DNA from: Clostridia bacterium
GTDB lineage: Bacteria; Bacillota; Clostridia; Oscillospirales; QAMX01
Reading direction: 5' to 3'
Length of the DNA stretch: 64,000 bases
Assembly: GCA_017441705.1 (NCBI GenBank)
Contig: JAFRWU010000028.1
Location: 1 to 64,000 of the forward strand
Shown: positions 32,637 to 40,467 of the stretch, piece by piece
Numbering within the stretch: the first letter of the stretch is position 1
Layout of the letters: every line of letters starts with the position of its first letter
Made by a program: the position numbers and the translations under genes
Notes under the pieces: generated by a model
Told to the model about the DNA's origin: nothing
Databases searched by the model: none
Seen by the model: the letters and a program-made list of their open reading frames with translations, nothing else

Positions 32637-33199
32637 GCGAAAGGATACTCGCGGGACGCATCCGGCACAGGCAGGAAACGATGACCGTATTTCTGATCCT
32701 TCTGTTTTTTGCCGGCGGGATCGCAGGAGCGTGGATATCCGCCGCCGGATTTCCCGGCAGCGGGTACGTTTTTCGGGGAAACGGAGAAGCATCCTTCTGG
32801 CAGATCCTGATACCGGAACTGGCATTTTTGCTTTGTCTGGCATTCGGCGCGCTGAACAGGATCGGCCTGTTCCTGATACCGGTCCTGTTCTTCATCAGAG
32901 GTGCCTGGATCGCATCTGTGATTACGGGAATCCTTGCTGTCGGCGGAATCAAAGGCGCGTTTTGGACCTTCCTTGCGGAATGCCCGCGGCTTTTGATATT
33001 TCTTTTGCCTGTGACGTCTTTGGGAGTCAAAGGATACGAAAACGTACTGAACCTGATCGAGGGAAAGAACGCGCTTTCGGCAAGAAACCTTTATTTGCTT
33101 TTTGACGGTATGCACCTGCTGAAAGCATGCGGACTCTGTATGCTTATCGCATCGGAAGCTTATCACAGGTACAAGCTTCTGCCGCATCTTTTTTCCTGA
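32633..33199 (+). CDS. SpoIIM-like membrane protein
   Basis: A 188-residue, about five-helix membrane protein. The central segment LIPVLFFIRGAWIASVITG and ...GGIKGAFWTF...CPRLLIFLLP resembles the SpoIIM/DUF95 family, whose sporulation member takes part with SpoIID and SpoIIP in peptidoglycan remodelling during engulfment. Length is near Bacillus SpoIIM (about 214). It is translationally coupled to the previous gene. The assignment rests on pattern likeness and on the xerD-like gene 3 kb downstream (Bacillus spoIIM neighbours xerD); a generic membrane protein is the alternative. Confidence 0.55.
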   Translation: MSERILAGRIRHRQETMTVFLILLFFAGGIAGAWISAAGFPGSGYVFRGNGEASFWQILIPELAFLLCLAFGALNRIGLFLIPVLFFIRGAWIASVITGILAVGGIKGAFWTFLAECPRLLIFLLPVTSLGVKGYENVLNLIEGKNALSARNLYLLFDGMHLLKACGLCMLIASEAYHRYKLLPHLFS

Positions 33200-33235
33200 T
33201 CCGTCCGGATATACGAAAGATAAAGGAAATACAAT

Positions 33236-34237
33236 ATGGCTGCACATTTCAATCTGAAACTGTATAATTTCGAAAAAGAGGGAAAAGGCGTCGAAAAGGA
33301 CGAAAAAAAGCCCGTCGCTTTTCTGCGGGTGTTTATCCTGTATTTCCGCAATTTCTGGAAGATGACGCTTTTCAATCTTGCCCGTTTCGGCGCATTGATC
33401 CCGCTCGTTGCCGTCGCGGTTTCCGCGGTCGTCATTATGATGGGGGAGGATGCGATAAATTCCTTCATTGCCGCAGAGTCTTTCCAGACCTTCAACCAGT
33501 CTTACCCCTGGGTCATGATCTTTGTCAATATCTATCATTTCTTTACGGAAAGCTCTTTGAAAATGGCGCTGGGGATCCTGCTGTTCGCCGCTTCTGCTTT
33601 AAGCCTGGGGCCGCTTTCAGCCGGCATGGCGTATGTTTCGCGCAATACCTCCAGGGAAGAGCATACTTTTACGACGGACATCTTTTCGGTGGGATGGGAG
33701 AACAAGAAACAGGCGATCCCCATGGGACTACTGGATCTGCTCGCAACCTTTTCGGTGCTTCTGTATTTCTTTTACGACTTTGCGGGAATCAATCCCGGAT
33801 ACGGGATGCTGATGAACTTTCTGAAGTATTTCGCCGTGGTCGTTTACGTATTCTATATCGTCATGCGCGTATATGCGTATATGATCATGGTGACTTTTGA
33901 AATGACGTTCGGTGAGATCCTGAAAAATGCCTTTATCCTGGCTTATTCCAATCTGCCGAGGACTCTGATCATCTGGGCGACGATTGCCGCCATCGTGGCG
34001 CTCAACGTATTCCTGCCGCTGCCGTCGCTCCTGCTGCTGCCGCTGTTTGACATATCCTTCACTTCCTTTGTGGCAGGATTCGTCTGTTTTGCTCCGCTGG
34101 ACAAGCATATGATCCAGCCGACGATCCAACTGATCCGGGAACAGAAGGAGCAGGAACAGAGGGAAAAGGAAGAGAAAGAAGCCGCTATCGAGCTTCTTCG
34201 TTCCGGAAGACAGCCCGGCAGAAAGAAGAAAAAGTGA
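33236..34237 (+). CDS. YesL-like (DUF624-type) membrane protein
   Basis: A 333-residue protein with about five or six membrane segments; SLGPLSAGMAYVSRNTSREEHTF is like the conserved stretch of YesL/DUF624 proteins (roughly residues 120-145). Function unknown; YesL homologues often accompany carbohydrate-use genes, and a GH39-type glycosidase follows 136 nt downstream. The last 40 residues are highly charged (QEQREKEEKE and a lysine-rich end) and likely cytoplasmic. Confidence 0.65.
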   Translation: MAAHFNLKLYNFEKEGKGVEKDEKKPVAFLRVFILYFRNFWKMTLFNLARFGALIPLVAVAVSAVVIMMGEDAINSFIAAESFQTFNQSYPWVMIFVNIYHFFTESSLKMALGILLFAASALSLGPLSAGMAYVSRNTSREEHTFTTDIFSVGWENKKQAIPMGLLDLLATFSVLLYFFYDFAGINPGYGMLMNFLKYFAVVVYVFYIVMRVYAYMIMVTFEMTFGEILKNAFILAYSNLPRTLIIWATIAAIVALNVFLPLPSLLLLPLFDISFTSFVAGFVCFAPLDKHMIQPTIQLIREQKEQEQREKEEKEAAIELLRSGRQPGRKKKK

Positions 34238-34373
34238 TAACCCGGAAGCGAATACGGTTTCCATCGCCGCAGCAATGACAGATGCATTCCTTGTTCCATG
34301 CGATCCGACGGACTGTTCGATCGGCTGTATCGGAGCCGGAGGAAGGATCTAACGATTCCGGGAGGCGAAAGAC

Positions 34374-35711
34374 ATGCGGATCAGGGCAGACTTCACGAAA
34401 ACTGCCGGAAGAATCAAACCTATGCATGGGATCGGCCAGCCGCCGATTCTGGGACTGTATGACACTATGTTCCATTATGTCGGAGAGGCGGGCTTCCCGT
34501 ATTCCCGCCTGCATGATGTTGGCGGTCCGTTCGGGGGATCCCGGTTTGTGGATATCCCGAACCTGTTTCCGGATTTTGATGCGGATGAAACTCTTCCCGG
34601 ATCGTATGATTTTGTCTTTACCGATTGGCTGATCGAACGTCTTATGGAGCAAGGATGCGAACCTATCTTCCGACTGGGCGTCACGATAGAGAATTTTGCC
34701 GGGATCAAGGCCTACCGTGTTTTCCCGCCGAAGGATTTCGGCAAGTGGGCCAGGATCTGTGAACACGTCATCCGCCACTATAACGAGGGCTGGGCGGACG
34801 GGTATACGTTCCGTATCCGATACTGGGAGATCTGGAATGAACCGGAAGGAGATATGGACGGTAAAGGCGGGATGTGCTGGATGGGCACCAAAGAGGAGTT
34901 CTTCCGCCTGTATGAGATCACGGCAAACCATCTGAAGCGGTGCTTTGGGGAAAGCATCAAGGTCGGCGGGTATGCTTCCTGCGGCGACTTTCCGGAAGCG
35001 CGGGATCCGGACTGTATCGGTTTTGCGAAGCCTTCCAACAGACGTGAATACTGGCTGAACTATGCCCATGAGTTTCTGGATTATATTTCTTCCGAAGATC
35101 ACAAAGCCCCTCTGGACTTTTTTTCATGGCACAGCTACGGAAACGTGGTCGAGATCCTGCGGGAAGAGGATTACTGCCGCAGAATGCTAGCGAAACACGG
35201 ATTCGGCGAAACGGAAGATATTCTGGATGAATGGAATCCCCATCACACCGTGGAAACGCGAGGGACCCCGGCTGCTGCGTCGGCTGCGCTGGCCGTGATG
35301 CTGGGCATGCAGAAGAAACCGGTAGGTCTGCTTGCATATTATGACGGCCGTATCGGCCCCAGTCAGTACGGCGGGCTGTTCAATCCGGATACCTGGAAGC
35401 CGTACCTGACCTATTATGCCTTCAGGATGTTTCATCAGGCATACAGGCTGGGTAAGGAAGCAGAATCCTCCGTGGACGTGGAAGGAATTTTCGTTTTGGG
35501 AGCGACCGACGGGGACAGGAAGATCCTGCTGATTGCCAATCCCGGTGAAAAGCCGGCCGAGACGGAACTGGAGATCGCCGGCGCGGAGATCCGGAACCCA
35601 GAGATCCTCAGGATCGACGGAATTTACCGGTATGCCCCGACCGGAGAAAGGATCCGGGGAGGGAAACTGGTCTTGCCGCCGTACAGCTGCACAGAGATCC
35701 GGTTGCAGTAA
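34374..35711 (+). CDS. GH39-type glycoside hydrolase
   Basis: A 445-residue clan GH-A glycosidase resembling family 39 (beta-xylosidase/alpha-L-iduronidase). The acid/base glutamate is E156 in YWEIWNEPEG and the nucleophile candidate is E286 in DEWNPHH; a C-terminal beta-sandwich (from about 370) follows the TIM barrel. No signal peptide, so it acts on imported oligosaccharides. GGGAGG lies 8 nt upstream of the ATG. Substrate specificity is not visible; no transporter is adjacent. Confidence 0.82.
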   Translation: MRIRADFTKTAGRIKPMHGIGQPPILGLYDTMFHYVGEAGFPYSRLHDVGGPFGGSRFVDIPNLFPDFDADETLPGSYDFVFTDWLIERLMEQGCEPIFRLGVTIENFAGIKAYRVFPPKDFGKWARICEHVIRHYNEGWADGYTFRIRYWEIWNEPEGDMDGKGGMCWMGTKEEFFRLYEITANHLKRCFGESIKVGGYASCGDFPEARDPDCIGFAKPSNRREYWLNYAHEFLDYISSEDHKAPLDFFSWHSYGNVVEILREEDYCRRMLAKHGFGETEDILDEWNPHHTVETRGTPAAASAALAVMLGMQKKPVGLLAYYDGRIGPSQYGGLFNPDTWKPYLTYYAFRMFHQAYRLGKEAESSVDVEGIFVLGATDGDRKILLIANPGEKPAETELEIAGAEIRNPEILRIDGIYRYAPTGERIRGGKLVLPPYSCTEIRLQ

Positions 35712-35792
35712 AATACGGGAAGAACAGCGGGGACGTGCGAATAAACGCATTTGATACGGCGTAAAGCCGGCAGAAGGAACGAACAGGGAAAA

Positions 35793-35831
35793 ACAGGAAT
35801 CGCATCCTGACGGAGCGATCCCTGTTTTTTT
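35793..35831 (+). terminator. Bidirectional terminator between the glycosidase and recombinase genes
   Basis: Stem ACAGGAATCGC (35793-35803) with GCGATCCCTGT (35815-35825), one mismatch, then TTTTTTA; on the minus strand the tail is TTTTTCCC, so it serves both converging genes. Confidence 0.85.
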
Positions 35832-35883
35832 ATTTGAAAACTATTATCATTATGCATGAAACACAGCAAGCAATTGTAATATA

Positions 35884-36966
35884 CTATAGCGATTTACCGT
35901 TTCCTGCGTAAGGCTGTTCGTCTTCCTCCTCCGGTTCTTCCTGTGGGCGGGCGGAAGGGGAGGGGGCGGCCGGTTTGATCCCGGCAAGAGGGTTGTGTTC
36001 GATGGCGCTTTTGACCTGCTCGTCGCTGACGTGGGTATAGATCCTGGTCGTATTCAGGCTTTCGTGACCGAGGACCGTCTGCAGGGTTCTTACGTCGACG
36101 CCGTTCTGATACATCAGCGTCGCCGCCGTATGCCTCAGCTTGTGTGCGGAGTACTTTTCGGGGTCGAGACCGGCCTCCGCGATGTGTTTCTTGACAAGCC
36201 ATTTGACGGTGGAAACGCTGATACGCTGATGGTTTCGGCTGATGAACAGAGCCCGTTCGGACTTCGGGATCGGAAGGGTTTCCCGTACGGCGATATACCG
36301 GTCCAGAGCGTCCACACAGGCGTCGTTCAGATAGACGATGCGTTCCTTGTTGCCTTTGCCGGTGACTTTCAGCGTTCGATCCGAAATATCTCCGATGTTA
36401 GCCGAAACTAACTCGGAAACCCGGAATCCGCAGTTCAGGAACAGCGTCAGGATGCAGAAATCACGCTCTGCGTTGGGGCCGTCGACGTGTGTAAGAAGCC
36501 GGACGCTCTCATCGACGGTGAGATGTCTGGGAAGCGATTTCTTCAGCTTCGGCTGTTCCAGCTCCAGCAGAGGATTCGTATCCAGAAGCTTTGCTTTGGT
36601 GTTCAGGTATTTGAAAAACGTCCTGAGCGAAGACGTTTTGCGGGCTCTGGCGGCGGGGCCCAGTCCGCAGCCTACGATGCTGCGATTTCTGACGATCACA
36701 CGGTCGCGGCCGAGATAATTCATATAGTCGTAAATATCCGAAAGAGTGACGGAAGAGATCATATCGATATCCACGTCGTCAATAGGGATCTGATCAAATT
36801 CCATTTCGTCAGGAACAAGGCCGCGCGACAGTTTTATGTAACGGAAAAAGACGCGCAGATCGAGATAGTATTCATCCGCGGTTTTTTTGCTTTTCCCGCG
36901 GATAGTTTCCATATATACCAGGAAGTCGCGTACGATCTTCGGAATATCTTTCGTCGTATGTATCAT
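35884..36966 (-). CDS. Tyrosine recombinase, XerC/XerD type
   Basis: A 360-residue tyrosine recombinase. An N-terminal SAM-like core-binding domain (about 10-135) is followed by the catalytic domain with all active-site residues in view: R in NCGFRVSEL, K in VTGKGNKER, H-x-x-R in AHKLRHTAA, H in LGHESL, and the nucleophile Y in RIYTHV. It is longer than XerD (about 295) because of inserts in the N-domain and a Glu/Pro-rich C-terminal tail of about 35 residues. It may be the chromosome-dimer resolvase or a dedicated recombinase for the palindrome upstream. The ATG at 36966 has AAAGGAT 6 nt before it. Confidence 0.88.
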   Translation of the reverse strand: MIHTTKDIPKIVRDFLVYMETIRGKSKKTADEYYLDLRVFFRYIKLSRGLVPDEMEFDQIPIDDVDIDMISSVTLSDIYDYMNYLGRDRVIVRNRSIVGCGLGPAARARKTSSLRTFFKYLNTKAKLLDTNPLLELEQPKLKKSLPRHLTVDESVRLLTHVDGPNAERDFCILTLFLNCGFRVSELVSANIGDISDRTLKVTGKGNKERIVYLNDACVDALDRYIAVRETLPIPKSERALFISRNHQRISVSTVKWLVKKHIAEAGLDPEKYSAHKLRHTAATLMYQNGVDVRTLQTVLGHESLNTTRIYTHVSDEQVKSAIEHNPLAGIKPAAPSPSARPQEEPEEEDEQPYAGNGKSL

Positions 36967-36994
36967 ATCGGATCCTTTCAAGCCTCAGAGTGCC

Positions 36995-37049
36995 CGGAGG
37001 AGGTCCCGAGAGGGGTTCAAGCCCCAAAATGACGTTTTCCCCTCCTCCG
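36995..37049 (-). repeat. Leader inverted repeat before the recombinase gene
   Basis: CGGAGGAGG (36995-37003) pairs with CCTCCTCCG (37041-37049). It encloses a small G+C-rich hairpin (37012-37015 with 37022-37025). It adjoins the larger palindrome at 37049-37080 and ends about 28 nt before the start codon. Confidence 0.55.
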
Positions 37050-37080
37050 AATTGAACAAAATATTCATTTTGTTCAATTC
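37049..37080. repeat. Perfect A+T-rich palindrome (lox-like) beside the recombinase gene
   Basis: Arms GAATTGAACAAAAT (37049-37062) and ATTTTGTTCAATTC (37067-37080) are perfect inverted repeats around ATTC; described as a recombination core it is 12-bp arms with an 8-bp centre. It is A+T-rich in a G+C-rich neighbourhood. No U-tract on either strand, so a terminator is less likely; an operator or a Tyr-recombinase core site are the options. Confidence 0.6.
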
Positions 37081-37128
37081 GATCTGTCCTCTGATCAGGC
37101 AGAAACAACGTTTCACGGCTCTCCTCCC

Positions 37129-38124
37129 TCAGGAGTTTCCGTCGGAAGAAGCGGTATCATCGGAGGAGAAAGCGTTTTCTGAAGAACTCAGGAAATCAAG
37201 GATCCGGGAGCAGTACTCAGGATCCTTTTCCAGATTGATGAAATACCCCGTTACATAATGATAGCCCACGTCCCTGATCCACAGAGAAACGTTTTTCCCC
37301 GCGCCTTCGGCGAGTTTTTCGGATTCCTTTGAAGAAATGAATTCGTCGCCCGTAGCGGCGATCAGAAGGACCGGGATCTTCAGATCGGACAAAGACTTGT
37401 CCGGAGAAATTCCGCCCGAACCGAATCCGTATGTGATCTTCAGATATGGATCCAGGAAGGCCTGCCCGATCTTCATAAAGAGATCGGACATATGCGCCTC
37501 GTCGCGCATAAGGCTGCAGAAATACTCTTTTGCGTTGGCATAGGAGCCGACGGCGATGACGCCGGATACGTAAGGATTCTCCGCCGCCGTATTGATCGAA
37601 GCCGCTGCGCCGGTGTTCCATCCCATCAGATAGATCGGAAGATTCAGATAAGTTGTAAAGGTCCGTATGTATTCGATCAGCGCGTCAAGATCGTTTGTTT
37701 CCGTAATGCCGTGTCCGATCAGCTTGCCTTCGCTTTCGTTATGAGCGCGGGATTCATAGATGATGACGGAGTAATCGTTGTCGTAAAGGAGCTTGGCATG
37801 ACCGAAAAGCGAGGTGGAGACAGGATTGTAAAGTCCGGAAGTCAGAATTACGACTCCTTTTGCCCGTTCAGCCCTGAACTCCTCCCCTTTCAGTTCAATC
37901 CCGTCCTTTGTGGTAACGGAGAAGGATACCGGTTCCAGAAAGAATTCGCCGGCAGAAAACGCCTTTTCGGTATCTATATGCGTGTGGATAAACGGCCTCA
38001 GAGCGCTGGAAGGCACCATATAAAGTGCAAATACCGTGATCAGCGAGAATATCAATATCCCCAAAAGCAGCCGGCGCAGCCACCAGCTGTTGATGATCTT
38101 GCTGCTAATATGATTCCTTGCCAT
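37129..38124 (-). CDS. Alpha/beta hydrolase, membrane-anchored
   Basis: A 331-residue alpha/beta-fold hydrolase with an N-terminal membrane helix (about 13-38) that leaves the catalytic domain outside the membrane. The nucleophile region is LMGWNTGAA, where the usual G-x-S-x-G serine is replaced by asparagine (G-W-N-T-G), so the catalytic role is doubtful. The acid region LLIAATGDEF and histidine region RDVGYHYVTGYF are present. Substrate unknown. Start: ATG at 38124 with GGGAGG upstream. Confidence 0.8.
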   Translation of the reverse strand: MARNHISSKIINSWWLRRLLLGILIFSLITVFALYMVPSSALRPFIHTHIDTEKAFSAGEFFLEPVSFSVTTKDGIELKGEEFRAERAKGVVILTSGLYNPVSTSLFGHAKLLYDNDYSVIIYESRAHNESEGKLIGHGITETNDLDALIEYIRTFTTYLNLPIYLMGWNTGAAASINTAAENPYVSGVIAVGSYANAKEYFCSLMRDEAHMSDLFMKIGQAFLDPYLKITYGFGSGGISPDKSLSDLKIPVLLIAATGDEFISSKESEKLAEGAGKNVSLWIRDVGYHYVTGYFINLEKDPEYCSRILDFLSSSENAFSSDDTASSDGNS

Positions 38125-38193
38125 GAAAACCTCCCGGATGGCGCACGCGGCAAAACGCATACCAACCCGTTTCCCGCATCAAAATACAACACT

Positions 38194-38222
38194 ATTATAC
38201 ACGGTTTTTCTTTTTCCTTCAA
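38194..38222 (-). promoter_or_regulatory. sigma-A promoter of the hydrolase gene
   Basis: Minus strand: TTGAAG (38222-38217), 17 nt, TATAAT (38199-38194). Confidence 0.8.
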
Positions 38223-38233
38223 GTATGAATATT

Positions 38234-38269
38234 TTCAGCCCGGATCGTATCGGGAGAATCCGGGCTGAA
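38234..38269 (-). terminator. Hairpin after the FtsX-type permease gene
   Basis: Perfect 12-bp stem (38234-38245 with 38258-38269) just downstream of the permease stop; the tail on the minus strand is AAAATATTC, not a U-tract, so termination would be weak. Confidence 0.5.
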
Positions 38270-38285
38270 TCTGTAAAGACTGTTT

Positions 38286-39467
38286 TCATACGGATCGAAG
38301 CGCATCGATCGGATCGGCACGGGCAGCACGCATGGCGGGAAGCAATCCGAAAAACAAACCCGTGAGACCGGCAAGGATCGAAGAGATCAGTATCACCTTT
38401 CCGTTGAGCATAAAGGGAAGCCGCATGATCCGAAAGAGGATCGTCAGAAGCAAAAATGATCCCGCCGTTCCGGCAGCCACGCCGCAAAAAGCGATCAGAA
38501 GTGCTTCCGTAAGATAACAGAAAGCCACCTGGAGATCGGTCGCTCCCAAAGCTTTCAAAAGCCCGATCTCCTCTTTTCTGGCAGTGACCGAAGCGAGAAG
38601 CGTACTCATAATGCCGATACCGGCTACCGCCAGCGATATCCCGGATGAAAAGGTCATCACGTCGGTCATTACGTCGGCTATTCTTGCGGCGTTGACACTG
38701 CCTTCATCAAAATCGGTGATCTCATAGTGAAACGAACTGCCGCGTGATTCCCTGACAGCCTGATTGACAAGACTGCGTATTTCCCGATTGGAAAGGTTGT
38801 CGCTTTGGACGATCAGACGTTCCGAACGCACGCCGTTATATCGTGACAGAGCTGAGGAAGGGACATATACGAAAGAAGGTACGCTGTATGCAAAGCTCAC
38901 AGAACCGGTCTCCGATTCAATAACGCCGACGACGCGGTACGGAACGGCGCTCCCCTCTTTCCCGATCCGGAGACTCTGCCCGACGGCGTTTTTACGCCCC
39001 AGAACGCGCTGAGCGACGTCTTCTGAAATCACGGCGACCCGTTCAGCATTTCTAAACTCGGCGTCGTTCAGCATTCGTCCGTAAAGGATACGGGAGGAAA
39101 CGTATTCTTCCGGATGCGGTCCCACGCCCCAAAGAGTAACGGACAACGCTGTACCGGCCAAAGAGGCATCTTTGACGTGAAGCGAAAACGGCATGGCGCG
39201 GATCCTGCCCTTGCTTTTGGAAGCGATTTCTTCCGCGATGCGCTGATCAAATCCTTCACCGTCGAGAAAGGAGGTCGTATGCGTATACATCAACCCCTTC
39301 ATACCGACGCTCTCAACGCACTGCAGGACGGTTTCTTTGCTGCTTTTGCTTACGGACGATATCATGACCACCGAAGCGATTCCGATCGCCATGGAAAGAA
39401 CAGTCAGGAAGAAAGAGAGACGATGGCGGCGAAGACTGCGGCATGACAAAAGGATCTCATTCAGCAT
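38286..39467 (-). CDS. MacB/FtsX-type ABC transporter permease
   Basis: A 393-residue permease: one N-terminal membrane helix (about 18-42), a large extracellular MacB_PCD-like domain (about 45-270), and three C-terminal helices with the coupling sequence TARKEEIGLLKALGAT between the first and second. MacB-type transporters use mechanotransmission to expel peptides, lipoproteins or drugs. The gene overlaps the adaptor gene by 11 bp. The ATPase subunit that should power it is not in this cluster and no nucleotide-binding domain is fused. Confidence 0.85.
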   Translation of the reverse strand: MLNEILLSCRSLRRHRLSFFLTVLSMAIGIASVVMISSVSKSSKETVLQCVESVGMKGLMYTHTTSFLDGEGFDQRIAEEIASKSKGRIRAMPFSLHVKDASLAGTALSVTLWGVGPHPEEYVSSRILYGRMLNDAEFRNAERVAVISEDVAQRVLGRKNAVGQSLRIGKEGSAVPYRVVGVIESETGSVSFAYSVPSFVYVPSSALSRYNGVRSERLIVQSDNLSNREIRSLVNQAVRESRGSSFHYEITDFDEGSVNAARIADVMTDVMTFSSGISLAVAGIGIMSTLLASVTARKEEIGLLKALGATDLQVAFCYLTEALLIAFCGVAAGTAGSFLLLTILFRIMRLPFMLNGKVILISSILAGLTGLFFGLLPAMRAARADPIDALRSV

Positions 39468-40347
39468 ATCGTATCCTCATACCGGACTGAAGGGAATCGT
39501 TCGGACTCTCCACGATCCGATCGTCCGGTCCAAGACCGTCTGTGATCTGCGTATAGGCGTCCAGTTCGAGTCCGCTTTTTACGGAACGCCTGAAAGCGCG
39601 GCCGTCCTTTACGCAGAATACATACTCGCCTTCGTCGTCGGCAAGGATTGCGGCGGAAGGGATCAGCAGAGCGTCCGGGATCCTTTCGATCTCCACATAT
39701 GCGGTTGCGGAAAGACCGGGTATCAAGCCGTCCGTTTTGTCTTTCATCCGAATGCGAAGCTCTACCGTGGTGCTTCCCTGGTCCCACAGATAAGCGGCCG
39801 CGCCGCCGCTTACAGTGGCGTACGGCAGAATCTCTTCCACCTCCGCGCGAACCGGCATTGAGGGATATGCGTCGAAAACCACACGGACGTTTTGCCCTTC
39901 GCACAGACGCGACAAATAGATTTCTTCTGCATTTGCCGAAAGCTTCATCTCGCCGGCGCCGGTCGGGATAATCGTCATCACAGGGATTCCGGAGGTCAGA
40001 TACACCCCTTCCGTGAGAAACACCGCGCTGATATATCCTTCACAGGGGGCGAATACGCTTTCTTCGCGGCCTGACGCAGTCAGAACGGTAAAGAGAAGCG
40101 TTCCGGTCTCGACACGGCTCCCCTTTTGTGTGCAGATCTGCGTCAGGCGTCCACTCTCCCCTGCCTGCAGAATCGCAGCGTCGCCCCCATGCAGCACGGC
40201 GCGCAGCGTAATGACGTTGACCGCTTCTCTGATTTCCGGAGAAACGATCCTGCAGGGGACCGATCTGTTTGCCTGGTATACGGAGTATGCGGCGCAGGAA
40301 GCAAATAACGCCGCTGTCAGGACGGCGGCAAACAGGATCTTTTTCAT
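39457..40347 (-). CDS. HlyD/MacA-like membrane fusion (adaptor) protein
   Basis: A 296-residue periplasmic-adaptor-type protein with an N-terminal membrane anchor (about 5-25). A lipoyl/barrel-sandwich hybrid is split around residues 55-125 (AVLHGGDAAILQAGESGRL... and FAPCEGYISAVFLTEGVYL), followed by beta-barrel and membrane-proximal domains. In Gram-positives such proteins assist MacB-type permeases. The hairpin that usually separates the lipoyl halves is very short. The ATG at 40347 has GGAGGA upstream. First gene of the pair. Confidence 0.82.
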   Translation of the reverse strand: MKKILFAAVLTAALFASCAAYSVYQANRSVPCRIVSPEIREAVNVITLRAVLHGGDAAILQAGESGRLTQICTQKGSRVETGTLLFTVLTASGREESVFAPCEGYISAVFLTEGVYLTSGIPVMTIIPTGAGEMKLSANAEEIYLSRLCEGQNVRVVFDAYPSMPVRAEVEEILPYATVSGGAAAYLWDQGSTTVELRIRMKDKTDGLIPGLSATAYVEIERIPDALLIPSAAILADDEGEYVFCVKDGRAFRRSVKSGLELDAYTQITDGLGPDDRIVESPNDSLQSGMRIRYAE

Positions 40348-40404
40348 GGGATTCCTCCGAAACGCTGATCGTAACGTATGACGGTAGTCTCCCACGCGTG
40401 CGAA

Positions 40405-40442
40405 AAAATAAACGCCGGCACGTTCGAAAAAAACGTGCCGGC
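40405..40442 (-). terminator. Terminator of the radA-membrane protein unit
   Basis: Minus strand stem GCCGGCACGTT/AACGTGCCGGC (arms 40414-40424 and 40432-40442), followed by GTTTATTTTTTCG. Confidence 0.88.
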
Positions 40443-40467
40443 AAGCTTTTCCTGCGTATCGTATCCG

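Noticed and set aside
35884-36966. Tyrosine recombinase as integrase of a prophage or integrative element
   Set aside because: No phage, conjugation or excisionase genes around it, no direct att repeats, no tRNA target beside it; neighbours look like core genome.
38286-40347. Complete MacAB-type transporter
   Set aside because: No Walker A/B ATPase domain in either gene or in the genes on both sides.
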